This document shows, in pieces, positions 36,301 to 43,456 of a stretch of 64,000 bases of DNA. The stretch is from Brenneria sp. hezel4-2-4 (lineage in GTDB: Bacteria > Pseudomonadota > Gammaproteobacteria > Enterobacterales > Enterobacteriaceae): the NCBI RefSeq assembly GCF_013155275.1, contig NZ_JABJXS010000002.1:434001-498000 (forward strand), written 5' to 3'. The translations under genes were made by a program, and so were the position numbers. The notes beneath the pieces are model-generated. The model did no database searches, was not told where the DNA came from, and saw nothing but the letters and a program-made list of their open reading frames with translations. The number at the start of each line of letters is the position of its first letter. The stretch's first letter is position 1.

Positions 36301-39300
36301 CTGTGAGGGCGTGAGTGGAGCGGTGGTAACTGTTTCGGGTGAAGAAAAACGTCTGGTGGCCTACTACACCGCCGACGATGCCACGCAGGCGACGTCCATT
36401 GAGGGGCTAAAAGCCCAACTTGGCGTTCGCCTGCCGGAATATATGGTGCCGGCGGCCTATGTAAGACTGGAGCGTATTCCGCTGACGCCAAACGGCAAGG
36501 TGGATCGCAAGGCGCTGCCGGCGCCGGATGAAGCAGCCTTTATTCGTCAGGCATATGAAGCGCCGCAGGGCGCGGATGAGCAGGCGCTGGCGGCGCTGTG
36601 GCAATCGCTGCTGGGGCTGGACAAGGTGGGGCGTCACGATAATTTCTTTGCGCTGGGCGGCCATTCGCTGCTGGCGGTGCAGTTGATTTCGCGGGTGCGT
36701 ACTGAACTGGATCGCGAACTGACGCTGGCGACGCTGTTTGCCCGGCCGGTAATCAGCGAGTTGGCGGCGGCGCTGGGCGAGGCGCGGCAGGGGAGTTTGC
36801 CGGCCATTGTACCGCAGCCGGACGGCGAGACGCCGCCGCTGTCGCTGGCCCAGCAGCGGTTGTGGTTTCTGGCGCAGATGGATGAGGCGGCCAGCGCCGC
36901 GTATGTTATCGCCGGCGGCGTAAGGATGCTGGGCAAGCTGGATGCGGCGGCGCTGCAACGGGCGCTGGATCGCATCGTGGCCCGTCACGCGGCGCTGCGT
37001 ACCCGTTTCGAAAGCCGGGGGCAGCAGCCGATGCAGGTGATTGAGGCGGAAGATCGCGGCTTTCCGTTGAGCAAGATTGATATAAACGGAGAGAGCGGCG
37101 ATCTTGCGCCCTTTGCGCCGCAATTCGATCTGACCACCGGGCCGCTGGCGCAGGGACAACTGGTGCGGGTAAACGAGCAAGAGCACTGGCTGCGGCTGGC
37201 GATGCATCACATCATCGCCGATGGCTGGTCGATGGGGGTATTTATGCGGGAACTGCGCGCGCTGTATAAGGCGTTCAGTCAGGGCCGCCCCGATCCGCTG
37301 CCGCGGTTGTCGATCCAGTACGGCGATTATGCCGCCTGGCAGCATCAACATCTGCGCGGTGAGGTGTTGCAAGCCCAGCAGCGGTATTGGGTCGAACAGC
37401 TGCGCGGCGCGCCGGACTGTCTGATCCTGCCGACCGATCGGCCACGGCCGCAGACCCAAAGCTATGCGGGCGCCAGCGTATCGGTCACGCTGGACAAGGC
37501 GCTGACGAAGGATCTGAACGCGCTGAGCCAGCGCCACGGCTGCACGCTGTTTATGACCCTGTTGGCGGGCTGGGCCGCGCTGATGGGGCGGCTGTCCGGT
37601 CAGGACGATATCGTGATGGGTTCGCCGATCGCCGGGCGTAACCGCCGTGAGATCGAACCGCTGATCGGGATGTTCGTCAATACCCAGGCGCTGAGGGTCG
37701 ATCTGTCCGGTCAGCCGGATACCGACGCCCTGCTGGCGCAGGTTAAAGCCACGGCGCTGGCGGCGCAAAGTCATGCCGATGTGCCGTTTGAGCAGGTGGT
37801 CGAGGCGCTGGCTCCGGCGCGTAGTTTGTCGCACAGCCCTGTTTTTCAGGTGATGCTGGCGCTACAGAATACCCCTGACGAAGCGCTCGACCTATACGGA
37901 CTGACGCTGTCGCCGCTGGTTAACGAAACGACCACCGCCCAGTTTGATCTCAGTCTGGAACTGAGAGAGACGAACGGTCAGTTGACCGGCGCGTTGCGCT
38001 ATGCCAGCGCGTTATTCGATGCCGGCACGGTGCGGCGCTATCTGGATTATTGGCAGAGATTGTTGCGCGGCATGGCGGCCGCGCCGCGTCAGCCGGTGCG
38101 GGCGCTGCCGATATTGTCGGCCGCCGAACGCCAACGGGTGCTGGTCGACTTCAATAATACCGCGGCGGCGTATCCGTCCGAATGCTGCCTGCATACGCTG
38201 TTCGAAGCGCAGGCGGCCCGTCAGCCGGAAGCGCTGGCGATAATGTATGCCGGTCAACAGGTTAGCTATGGCGAACTGAACGCTCGGGCCAATCAACTGG
38301 CGTACTGGCTGGTCGAACAGGGCGTGCGTCCCGATAGCCGGGTGGCGATTGCGCTGGAGCGCGGCAGTGAACTGATCGTGGCGATGCTGGCGACGCTCAA
38401 GGCCGGCGGCGCTTATGTACCGCTGGACCCAAGCTATCCGCCGGAACGTTTGCAGTTCATTCTGGCAGATAGCGCGCCCGAGGTGCTGATTACCGATTCG
38501 CAAACCCGTGGGGTGTTTGACACGCTGCCGCAGGCAATGATTGTGTTGAATCTGGATCGGACGCCGCGGCGCGATGACGGTCGCATTGAAAATAGCAACC
38601 CGGCACGGAAGGGGATCGCCGCCGCGAATCTGGCTTACATTATGTATACCTCAGGTTCTACCGGCCAACCCAAAGGCGTGATGGTGGAACATCGCAACGT
38701 GGTCAAACTGGCGCTTAATAACGGCTATGCGGATTTTCAGGCCAATGACCGCGTGGCATGTCTCGCCAACCCGGCATTTGACGCCAGCACCATGGAAATA
38801 TGGGGAACATTGCTCAACGGCGGCGGCATGGTGATCTTCAGCCGCGACCTGGTGCTGGATGCCGAACGCTTTGCGGCGGAGCTGCGTCGTCAGCAGGTCA
38901 GCGTCATGTTTATGACGATTGCCTTGTTTAATCAGTATGCGGAAACCTTGCAGGAGGCGCTGCCCGCTCTGCGTTATTTGATGGTGGGGGGAGAATCGCT
39001 GGATTTGGCCTTTATTCGTCGTGTGTTACGCCACGGGCCGCCGCAGCACTTCCTGCATGTTTATGGCCCGACCGAAACCACCACCTTTGCCACGGCTTAC
39101 CGCATGAATGATGCCGATCCGCAGGCGGCGAGTATGCCGATTGGCCGGCCGATTGCCAACACGACGACTTACCTACTGGATAGTTATCATCAGCCGGTGC
39201 CGGTCGGCGTCGCCGGCGAGATCCATATTGGCGGCGCCGGAGTGGCGCGGGGGTATCTGAATCTGGCGTCACAGACGGCGGAACGCTTCCTGGCGGATCC

Positions 39301-41584
39301 GTTCGCCACCGAACCAAAGGCCCGCATGTATAAAACCGGCGATCTGGGGCGCTGGCGCGCGGATGGCACGATCGAATTCCTGGGACGTAATGATTTTCAG
39401 GTCAAAATTCGCGGTTTCCGTATCGAACTGGGAGAGATCGAATCGGCGCTGCAGGCCATTGACGGTGTTCAACAAGCGGTGGTGCTGGCGCGAGGGGATT
39501 CCGCTCAGGAAAAACGTCTGGTGGCGTACTTTACCTCGTCGCAAACGAATGTCTCCATTGCTTGCCTGAAAGCTCAGCTTCAGGCTCATCTGCCGGAATA
39601 TATGCTGCCGTCGGCCTATGTAAGGCTAGAGAGCATTCCGCTGACGCCGAACGGCAAAGTGGATCGTAAGGCGCTGCCCGAGCCGGATGACGGGGCGTTG
39701 ATACATCAGGTCTATGAAGCGCCGCAAGGCGAGGTGGAACAGATCCTGGCGGAGGTTTGGCAGTCCCTGCTGGGCGTCGAGCGGGTGAGCCGCCACGATG
39801 ACTTCTTTGCGCTGGGCGGCCATTCATTGATGGCGGTGCGGTTGATCAATGAAGTGCGTAAACAGGGCATTGAGCTGGCGCTGGCGACGTTATTCGCCGC
39901 GCCGCAGTTGCAGGCGTTGGCCGCGCGCCTTCAGACCGGCTTTATTCATGGCAGGCACGATCAGGCGATAGCGTTTCGCTCTTCAGGTTCGCAACCTCCG
40001 CTGTTTATTGTGCCGGAAGCCAGCGGCGAGCTGTTTTATGGGCCGCTGCTGACGAGCTGTATCAATAGCGATATTCCGGTCTACGGTTTGGCGGCACCAG
40101 ACCGCAATCAGCCTACTTTCAAGACATTACAAGGCGCCGCCGCCCGTTATGCGCGCATGATCCGCGCCACGCAGCCGGAAGGGCCTTATCGGCTGCTGGG
40201 TTGGTCGTTTGGCGGTACGCTGGCCTATGAAATTGCCGCGCAGCTTCTGGGGCAGGATCAGCAGGTTGAATTTCTGGGCATGTTGGATACCCGGCTGCCG
40301 GACTCGCCGGACGGGCATATCGTTCCCCTGAATGAATTGTTTGCCATGACGGATGAGGAAGATATGTTGTCTTTCCTCGTCCGGGGCGACCTTGAGGCGA
40401 TGGTCGGCGACGATGAGGCGGCAGAGGTGGCGCGGAAAGGGAACTGGCGGGATCATTATGCCCTTGGTCAGAAAATCGGGATGTTGCCGGCAGGCTGGTC
40501 GCCGTCATATTACCGGAATTGGCTGTGCCACCGGCTGGATCTGCTGCGAGTGGAATACGCGGTTCCAACTCTGCCGCTGGCGCTGGATATCGTTGTCGCG
40601 CAGGATGAGGCGGTTGACGGCGGTCGTTGCCTCGGCTGGGATCGGGTGTTGCCGGAGAACCGTATTCAGCTTATACCGGTGTCCGGCGATCATAAGAGCC
40701 TGGTGTCCGAACCTTATGTGCGCGAGGTAGGACTGGCGATTTCCGATGCGATTCAGGCGCGGAGCCAGCGGCGGGTATCCAATACCGAGGCATCCTCTAA
40801 CGGCGATGATCCGGTGATGACATTACAGACGGGCCAACGCCACAGCCCGACCCTGTTGTGCATCCCCGGTGCGGGAGATAATGTCTTTGCCTTTATGGAT
40901 CTGGTTCAGTCGCTGAACGCGGACTGGACGGTGCTGGGACTGCAACCCCGCGGCCTGTTGGGGGATGCGGTGCCCCATGCCGGCGTGGAAGCGGCCGCTA
41001 TGCATTATCTGCGGGCGCTTCGCCGCCATACGCTGGAAGGCCCGGTGCATCTGTTGGGACACTCGTTTGGCGGCTGGGTGGCGCTTGAACTGGCGGTGCG
41101 ACTGGAGGCTGAGGGCATTTCACCGGCGTCTCTCACGCTGGCGGACTCCGATGTACCGGAGCCGGTGGCTCGGGAGTACACGGATCTACAGGCGTTGATG
41201 GCGCTGATGGAACTCTTCGAAATGCAGGGAGAGGCGCTGGGGATAATGGAAAGCGATTTGGCCGCCCTGACTCAGCCGCAGCGGCTGGCGGTGCTGCACC
41301 AGCGTCTGATTGCGCGGGGGCTGCTGCCGGTGAAAGCGCAGGTTGGGGATCTGGCAAACATTTTCCGGGTATTCGCAACCAATATTCGCACCGGTTTTCA
41401 ACCCGCCGCCTTACCGACGATCGCCTCTCATCTGGTGCTGGCCAATGATAGCGACGCGCGACGACTGGCGGGATGGCAAGCCCTGCTGCCGCAGTTACAA
41501 CACGTGTACAGCGCAGGCAACCATATCAGGCTGCTGAAAGCGCCCTATGTTCGGTTGTTGGCTGATACGCTGAAACGGCGATAA
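30389..41584 (+). CDS. Nonribosomal peptide synthetase, modules 4-6 with tandem thioesterases (C-A-T-C-A-T-C-A-T-TE-TE)
   Basis: A 3731-residue synthetase with a GGAAGGAG ribosome site. A charged helical leader (residues 1-40) may dock onto the first protein. Domains: C4 (HHIIADG from H176), A4, carrier Ser1048, C5 (H1228), A5, carrier Ser2093, C6 (H2273), A6, carrier Ser3146, TE1 (GWSFGG, Ser3273) and TE2 (GHSFGG, Ser3559). Codes: A4 DILQLGMVWK (Gly-type), A5 DAWFLGNVVK (Leu), A6 DAMFMGVTFK (closest to Ile/Val codes, moderate to low certainty). Both thioesterases keep a downstream His (VSGDHKS, SAGNHIR). Tandem TE domains are known from lipopeptide synthetases, where they release macrolactones. 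Predicted chain: acyl-Thr-Leu-(Pro-like)-Gly-Leu-(Ile-like). No MbtH protein, acyl ligase, phosphopantetheinyl transferase or exporter adjoins the pair. Confidence 0.97.
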   Translation: MHNRDENQITINALSREEKARLLELAKSKGLKRKTDRHSQIIQPAARSPEGEPLAFAQRRLWFLAQMEDSSTDAYILGGAFQLKGRLDVAALRAALDRMIDRHEILRTRFINARGTPLQRIDRADSGFILDYRELQEPTDVEPRFSPRFDLEHGPLIGGQLVRVAEEVHLLRIAMHHIIADGWSIGVFMQELGALYAAFSQGLPDPLPALNIQYADYAAWQHQHLRGAALQEQQAYWAQQLRGIPACLTLPGDRPRPQTQDYRGAGVPVTLDKTLTAGLKALGQRHGCTLFMTLLAGWAALMSRLSGQDDVVIGTPIAGRNRREIESLIGMFVNTQALRVDMSGRPNTDALLAQVRATALAAQRHADMPFEQVVEALAPSRSLSHSPIFQVMLALQNTPDDTFELPGLTISPVTGKAATSQFDLSLSLAETGEQLAGTLFYATSLFDEATVQRYLNYWLRLLRGMAADPLQPVQSLPMFSDAERRQVLYDFNHTQAAYPVECCIHTLFERQAKACPDAVAVVYDDQPLSYGDLNARANQLAHWLVELGVRPDSRVAIALARGSEMVVAMLATLKAGGAYVPFDPDIPQERLIYMLRDSAPNVLIATRAMRDRLGAMPDSLSTVELDSDVRPWIQCPATDIAAATLGLTARHLAYVIYTSGSTGQPKGVMVHHQAAVNFLLCQQRQHKVTPEARLLAVTTISFDIHVLEIYLPLISGAQLHLASDALRRDGERLGNYLCQQAISLFQATPATWKLLIESGWRGVPGLKALIGGESFPQGLAAALLARVGELWNMYGPTETTVWSTTWRIDDADEPILIGRPIANTQVYLLDAQHSPVPVGVAGEIYIAGAGVTRGYLNRPQLTAERFLPDPFADEADARMYKTGDLGRRLADGAIEYLGRNDFQVKIRGFRIELGEIESALLACDGVREAVVAAVGAPSQTQDKRLVAYYVADGEHNLSVETLKTQLGARLPEYMVPAAYVRLERIPLTPNGKVNRKALPAPDEAAFARQIYQAPQGADEQALAALWQSLLGVDKVGRHDNFFALGGHSLLAVQLISRVRSELNRELALTTLFARPALSDLAAALGKARQESLPAIVSQPTGEAPPLSLAQQRLWFLAQMDEAASAAYVIAGGVRMLGELDITALQQALDRIVARHAALRTHIENRHGVPVQVIEAEDRGFPLSWLDAGGQMDNLPPFAPRFELTTGPLAQGQLVRVNAQEHWLRLAMHHIIADGWSIGVFMQELRALYAAFSQGRLDPLPRLPIQYGDYAVWQHQHLRGEVLHTQRQYWVEQLRGAPDCLTLPTDRPRPQTQSYAGGSVSVTLDTKLTAELKALSQRHGCTLFMTLLAGWGALMGRLSGQDDIVMGSPIAGRNRREIEPLIGMFVNTLALRIDLSEQPDTDALLAQVKATALAAQSHADIPFEQVVEALAPTRSLSHSPIFQVMLALQNTPDRVFNLPGLTLSALSEEVTVSHFDLSLELSETDGQLKGSVFYASALFDAGTVRRYLDYWQRLLRGMAAAPHQPVRALPILSAAERQQVLVDVNNTAMAYPPECCLHTLFEAQAAQQPEALALICDDRRLSYGELNARANQLAHWLIEQGVRPDSRVAIVLERSSELIVAMLATLKAGGAYVPLDPGVPPERLAYMVADSAPQVMIASRATRTRLGALPPETQLIAIDAGACPWADCARDNIAPPRLGLTPRHLAYIIYTSGSTGQPKGVMVEHRGVVNLVRWHCQAFGLRAQDAASCVAGLGFDAAVWEIWPPLSVGARLLLPSPAVSRDPGQLLDWWAAQPINVGFLPTPVAELAFARGLNHPTLRTLLVGGDRLNRRPAEGANFTLVNNYGPTENTVVATSGRICAADRVLHIGRPIANTRTYILDAEGQPAPMGVSGELYIGGAQVARGYLNRADLTAERFLPDPFADEADARMYKTGDLGRWLADGAIEYLGRNDFQVKIRGFRIELGEIESALLACEGVSGAVVTVSGEEKRLVAYYTADDATQATSIEGLKAQLGVRLPEYMVPAAYVRLERIPLTPNGKVDRKALPAPDEAAFIRQAYEAPQGADEQALAALWQSLLGLDKVGRHDNFFALGGHSLLAVQLISRVRTELDRELTLATLFARPVISELAAALGEARQGSLPAIVPQPDGETPPLSLAQQRLWFLAQMDEAASAAYVIAGGVRMLGKLDAAALQRALDRIVARHAALRTRFESRGQQPMQVIEAEDRGFPLSKIDINGESGDLAPFAPQFDLTTGPLAQGQLVRVNEQEHWLRLAMHHIIADGWSMGVFMRELRALYKAFSQGRPDPLPRLSIQYGDYAAWQHQHLRGEVLQAQQRYWVEQLRGAPDCLILPTDRPRPQTQSYAGASVSVTLDKALTKDLNALSQRHGCTLFMTLLAGWAALMGRLSGQDDIVMGSPIAGRNRREIEPLIGMFVNTQALRVDLSGQPDTDALLAQVKATALAAQSHADVPFEQVVEALAPARSLSHSPVFQVMLALQNTPDEALDLYGLTLSPLVNETTTAQFDLSLELRETNGQLTGALRYASALFDAGTVRRYLDYWQRLLRGMAAAPRQPVRALPILSAAERQRVLVDFNNTAAAYPSECCLHTLFEAQAARQPEALAIMYAGQQVSYGELNARANQLAYWLVEQGVRPDSRVAIALERGSELIVAMLATLKAGGAYVPLDPSYPPERLQFILADSAPEVLITDSQTRGVFDTLPQAMIVLNLDRTPRRDDGRIENSNPARKGIAAANLAYIMYTSGSTGQPKGVMVEHRNVVKLALNNGYADFQANDRVACLANPAFDASTMEIWGTLLNGGGMVIFSRDLVLDAERFAAELRRQQVSVMFMTIALFNQYAETLQEALPALRYLMVGGESLDLAFIRRVLRHGPPQHFLHVYGPTETTTFATAYRMNDADPQAASMPIGRPIANTTTYLLDSYHQPVPVGVAGEIHIGGAGVARGYLNLASQTAERFLADPFATEPKARMYKTGDLGRWRADGTIEFLGRNDFQVKIRGFRIELGEIESALQAIDGVQQAVVLARGDSAQEKRLVAYFTSSQTNVSIACLKAQLQAHLPEYMLPSAYVRLESIPLTPNGKVDRKALPEPDDGALIHQVYEAPQGEVEQILAEVWQSLLGVERVSRHDDFFALGGHSLMAVRLINEVRKQGIELALATLFAAPQLQALAARLQTGFIHGRHDQAIAFRSSGSQPPLFIVPEASGELFYGPLLTSCINSDIPVYGLAAPDRNQPTFKTLQGAAARYARMIRATQPEGPYRLLGWSFGGTLAYEIAAQLLGQDQQVEFLGMLDTRLPDSPDGHIVPLNELFAMTDEEDMLSFLVRGDLEAMVGDDEAAEVARKGNWRDHYALGQKIGMLPAGWSPSYYRNWLCHRLDLLRVEYAVPTLPLALDIVVAQDEAVDGGRCLGWDRVLPENRIQLIPVSGDHKSLVSEPYVREVGLAISDAIQARSQRRVSNTEASSNGDDPVMTLQTGQRHSPTLLCIPGAGDNVFAFMDLVQSLNADWTVLGLQPRGLLGDAVPHAGVEAAAMHYLRALRRHTLEGPVHLLGHSFGGWVALELAVRLEAEGISPASLTLADSDVPEPVAREYTDLQALMALMELFEMQGEALGIMESDLAALTQPQRLAVLHQRLIARGLLPVKAQVGDLANIFRVFATNIRTGFQPAALPTIASHLVLANDSDARRLAGWQALLPQLQHVYSAGNHIRLLKAPYVRLLADTLKRR
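32913..38443 (+). repeat. Collinear duplication block, copy in the second synthetase gene
   Basis: Partner of 23300-28830. The core 35136-36749 (A5 and T5) reads the same as 25523-27136 base for base as far as I compared, flanked by single differences at 25522/35135 and from 27137/36750. Upstream and downstream the A-domain cores (A1/A4, A3/A6) have diverged and the spacing shifts by 33 and 6 bp. Confidence 0.85.
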
Positions 41585-41603
41585 ATAAAGGCGGTTTGAT
41601 CTT

Positions 41604-41660
41604 GCGGCGGCACTGTTCAGTGCGCCGCGCATAGGGCCGGGGGATGACTCCGGCCCTATG
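41604..41660 (+). terminator. Tandem strong hairpins after the synthetase operon
   Basis: Two stems follow the stop codon by about 20 bp. The first, 41604-41628, pairs 11 bp with one bulge around a two-base loop. The second, 41630-41660, is a perfect 11-bp stem with a nine-base loop. Neither has a T tract, so this may be a transcript-stabilising or bidirectional structure between convergent genes rather than a classical terminator. Confidence 0.5.
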
Positions 41661-41684
41661 ATTATCCCTGATCCTTTGGTCATT

Positions 41685-42509
41685 CTAAGCGGTATATGCG
41701 GTCAGACTGTGATAATTATCTTTAGCGATTTGCCATAAGTCATCTTCCCAGTGGGTTGGGCTTAACTGCTCCGGGCACCAGACGCCATCATAGCCCGTGG
41801 CGCGCACCGCGTTTATCCACGCCGGAATATCCACATCCCCTTCGCCAGGTTGGTAATCGCGCTGCACCCATTCGTCCCATACTTCGCCCGGTCGCGCCGC
41901 ACGCCCGTCGCAGAAGTGGACGCCGTATATCAGATTCACATCCATGCGCGCCACTTCATCCGGCGTCGTCGCGCCGCCCGCATGCAGGTGCCAGAAATCG
42001 ATAACCAAACCGACATTATCGCGTCCGACACGTTTAATAATCTCAAGCGCCTGGCTCAGGCTGTTAAAGCGGGTAAAGGCGACCACTTCTATCTGGAGCT
42101 TGATGCCATAGCTTTTTGCTATATCAGCGATCTCCGAGATATTCTTCACCAGGATCTCATTGCGGGTTTCTTCACTGAGGTCGTCCAGTTCGTTGAGCGC
42201 CATAATTTGCACTACCGGGCAGCGTAACATCTGCGCGGCATGACAAATTTTGCGCGCTTCCTGGATCAACGCTTCGTGTTCGGCAGGCTGGTATCGCCCA
42301 ATGCGCTTAAGCGCGTTAATGCAACTGATTTCAATACCATAGCTCTCCATCAGTTGGGTGAAGTTTTCGAAACTTCCGCCATTGTCCAGATAACGAAACA
42401 AATGCTCCGGCAAAATTTCCAGCGCATCAAACCCACTGTCTTTTGCAATCCGTAGCTGAGTGACCGCGTTGCTATACCAGACAGAAACGCCATGTAATGC
42501 TTTTTTCAT
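41685..42509 (-). CDS. Sugar phosphate isomerase/epimerase family (xylose isomerase-like TIM barrel)
   Basis: A 274-residue TIM-barrel protein of AP endonuclease family 2. Metal-site residues typical of the family are visible in the EIL, QIEVVAF, VIDFWHLH and YGVHFCDGR segments. The ATG at 42509 with GGAG upstream is preferred over an in-frame TTG at 42524. It converges on the synthetase operon but is functionally closer to the sugar cluster that starts at 43457, from which it diverges. A CRP-like site lies 155 bp upstream. The substrate (an inosose or a keto sugar) is inferred only from context. Confidence 0.85.
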   Translation of the reverse strand: MKKALHGVSVWYSNAVTQLRIAKDSGFDALEILPEHLFRYLDNGGSFENFTQLMESYGIEISCINALKRIGRYQPAEHEALIQEARKICHAAQMLRCPVVQIMALNELDDLSEETRNEILVKNISEIADIAKSYGIKLQIEVVAFTRFNSLSQALEIIKRVGRDNVGLVIDFWHLHAGGATTPDEVARMDVNLIYGVHFCDGRAARPGEVWDEWVQRDYQPGEGDVDIPAWINAVRATGYDGVWCPEQLSPTHWEDDLWQIAKDNYHSLTAYTA

Positions 42510-42663
42510 TTTAACTCCATCCAAATCAAAAAGTTGGGAATACCGATTAAGCTAGCTATCCCCTCTGGCAAAGCATTAATCAGGTTAAGGTTGTTGGAGA
42601 GGATTATAGGAAATGAATATTTCATTTTTTGGGTGAAATAGAAATTGATTTTTTGTTTTTTCA

Positions 42664-42679
42664 TGTGACCTATATCACG
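42664..42679. promoter_or_regulatory. CRP-cAMP binding site
   Basis: TGTGA-CCTATA-TCACG matches the enteric CRP consensus (TGTGA, six bases, TCACA) at nine of ten arm positions. It lies 155 bp upstream of the isomerase start and about 780 bp upstream of the transporter, and suggests catabolite control of the cluster. Confidence 0.75.
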
Positions 42680-43005
42680 AAATATGAGTGATGGTTTTAC
42701 TCGTGTTTTTTTGTCTTTATTTTTTATGATGTTATGTTTCGTTTTTCATCCATCAAGGCGCCGGTGGTTGATAAACAGATAGCGGCATTATTGTTTGTTT
42801 TTTTGATCTCCTTCCCAAAATGAAAAATAAATTTTATTATCTGTTGATATGGAGGTTTTTTATTTCATACTAGCAAAAAAGAAATTCGTTATGTCATCCG
42901 TTGCCGTTCAGGGGGAGCGGGCGTCAGGGAAAGAGAACGTTTTCCGGTGGATTTCGCCAAAATTGCTGATGGAGATGGTGGTATGAACTCTCGTGTCATT
43001 CTGTA

Positions 43006-43017
43006 TGAAACGTTTCA
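43006..43017. promoter_or_regulatory. Palindromic operator candidate
   Basis: TGAAACGTTTCA is a perfect 12-bp palindrome of the kind bound by LacI- or RpiR-type sugar regulators. It lies about 440 bp upstream of the MFS gene. No such regulator is encoded in the window, so the assignment rests on form alone. Confidence 0.35.
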
Positions 43018-43456
43018 GAACGCGTTAAAAGATGTCCGATGCCGGACGGTATTCACGTTTACCGGCGGTCATACTCTGTCAAAGACACTAGCGCATATAT
43101 CCCTGAGCAACGCCGTGTTGCCGGGGTAGATGTTGCGGGTCGGATAAAGGTGATGAAACGGTTTTTCTTTTATAAGAAAGATCACCTTATAGCACGCAAT
43201 AATTAATACGAAGTTATTATGGTTTATCTATTTTGCCGATATGGCAGGTGCTATTTTTACCCGGACTTTGTTTTGAGGAAAAATAAAACCGCATTATAAA
43301 TGGTTGATTTTTTTCCTGAAATCATCTGTTTTGCATTTATTTAGAATAATACAAGTTAATGTTTGTTTTTTTAATCAATTTCATTCAAATCCTAACATAC
43401 ATCGGTGATGGAATATTTTTCATAAGCCTGTATGCGGCGTACATAAGGGTACTATT

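Larger units (their letters stand above)
42510..43456. other. Long divergent control region of the sugar/inositol-type cluster
   Basis: This 947-bp AT-rich stretch separates the minus-strand isomerase from the plus-strand transport/catabolic operon. It holds a CRP-like site and a 12-bp palindrome, both listed. A 60-codon plus-strand frame at 42947-43129 (from MDFAKIADGD to a GGHTLSKTLAH stretch) faintly recalls the N-terminus of thiamine-diphosphate enzymes. It has no good ribosome site and may be a decayed fragment. No complete regulator gene is present. Confidence 0.4.

Noticed and set aside
20836..41584. Epimerase or dual condensation/epimerisation domains making D-residues
   Set aside because: No separate epimerase domain exists, and the extra N-terminal HHxxxxxGD motif of dual domains was not seen in any C domain. 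Only a C-domain phylogeny could settle this.
42947..43129. Sixty-codon frame in the divergent control region as a gene
   Set aside because: No good ribosome site and only a faint likeness to a thiamine-diphosphate enzyme N-terminus. Mentioned as possible decay only.
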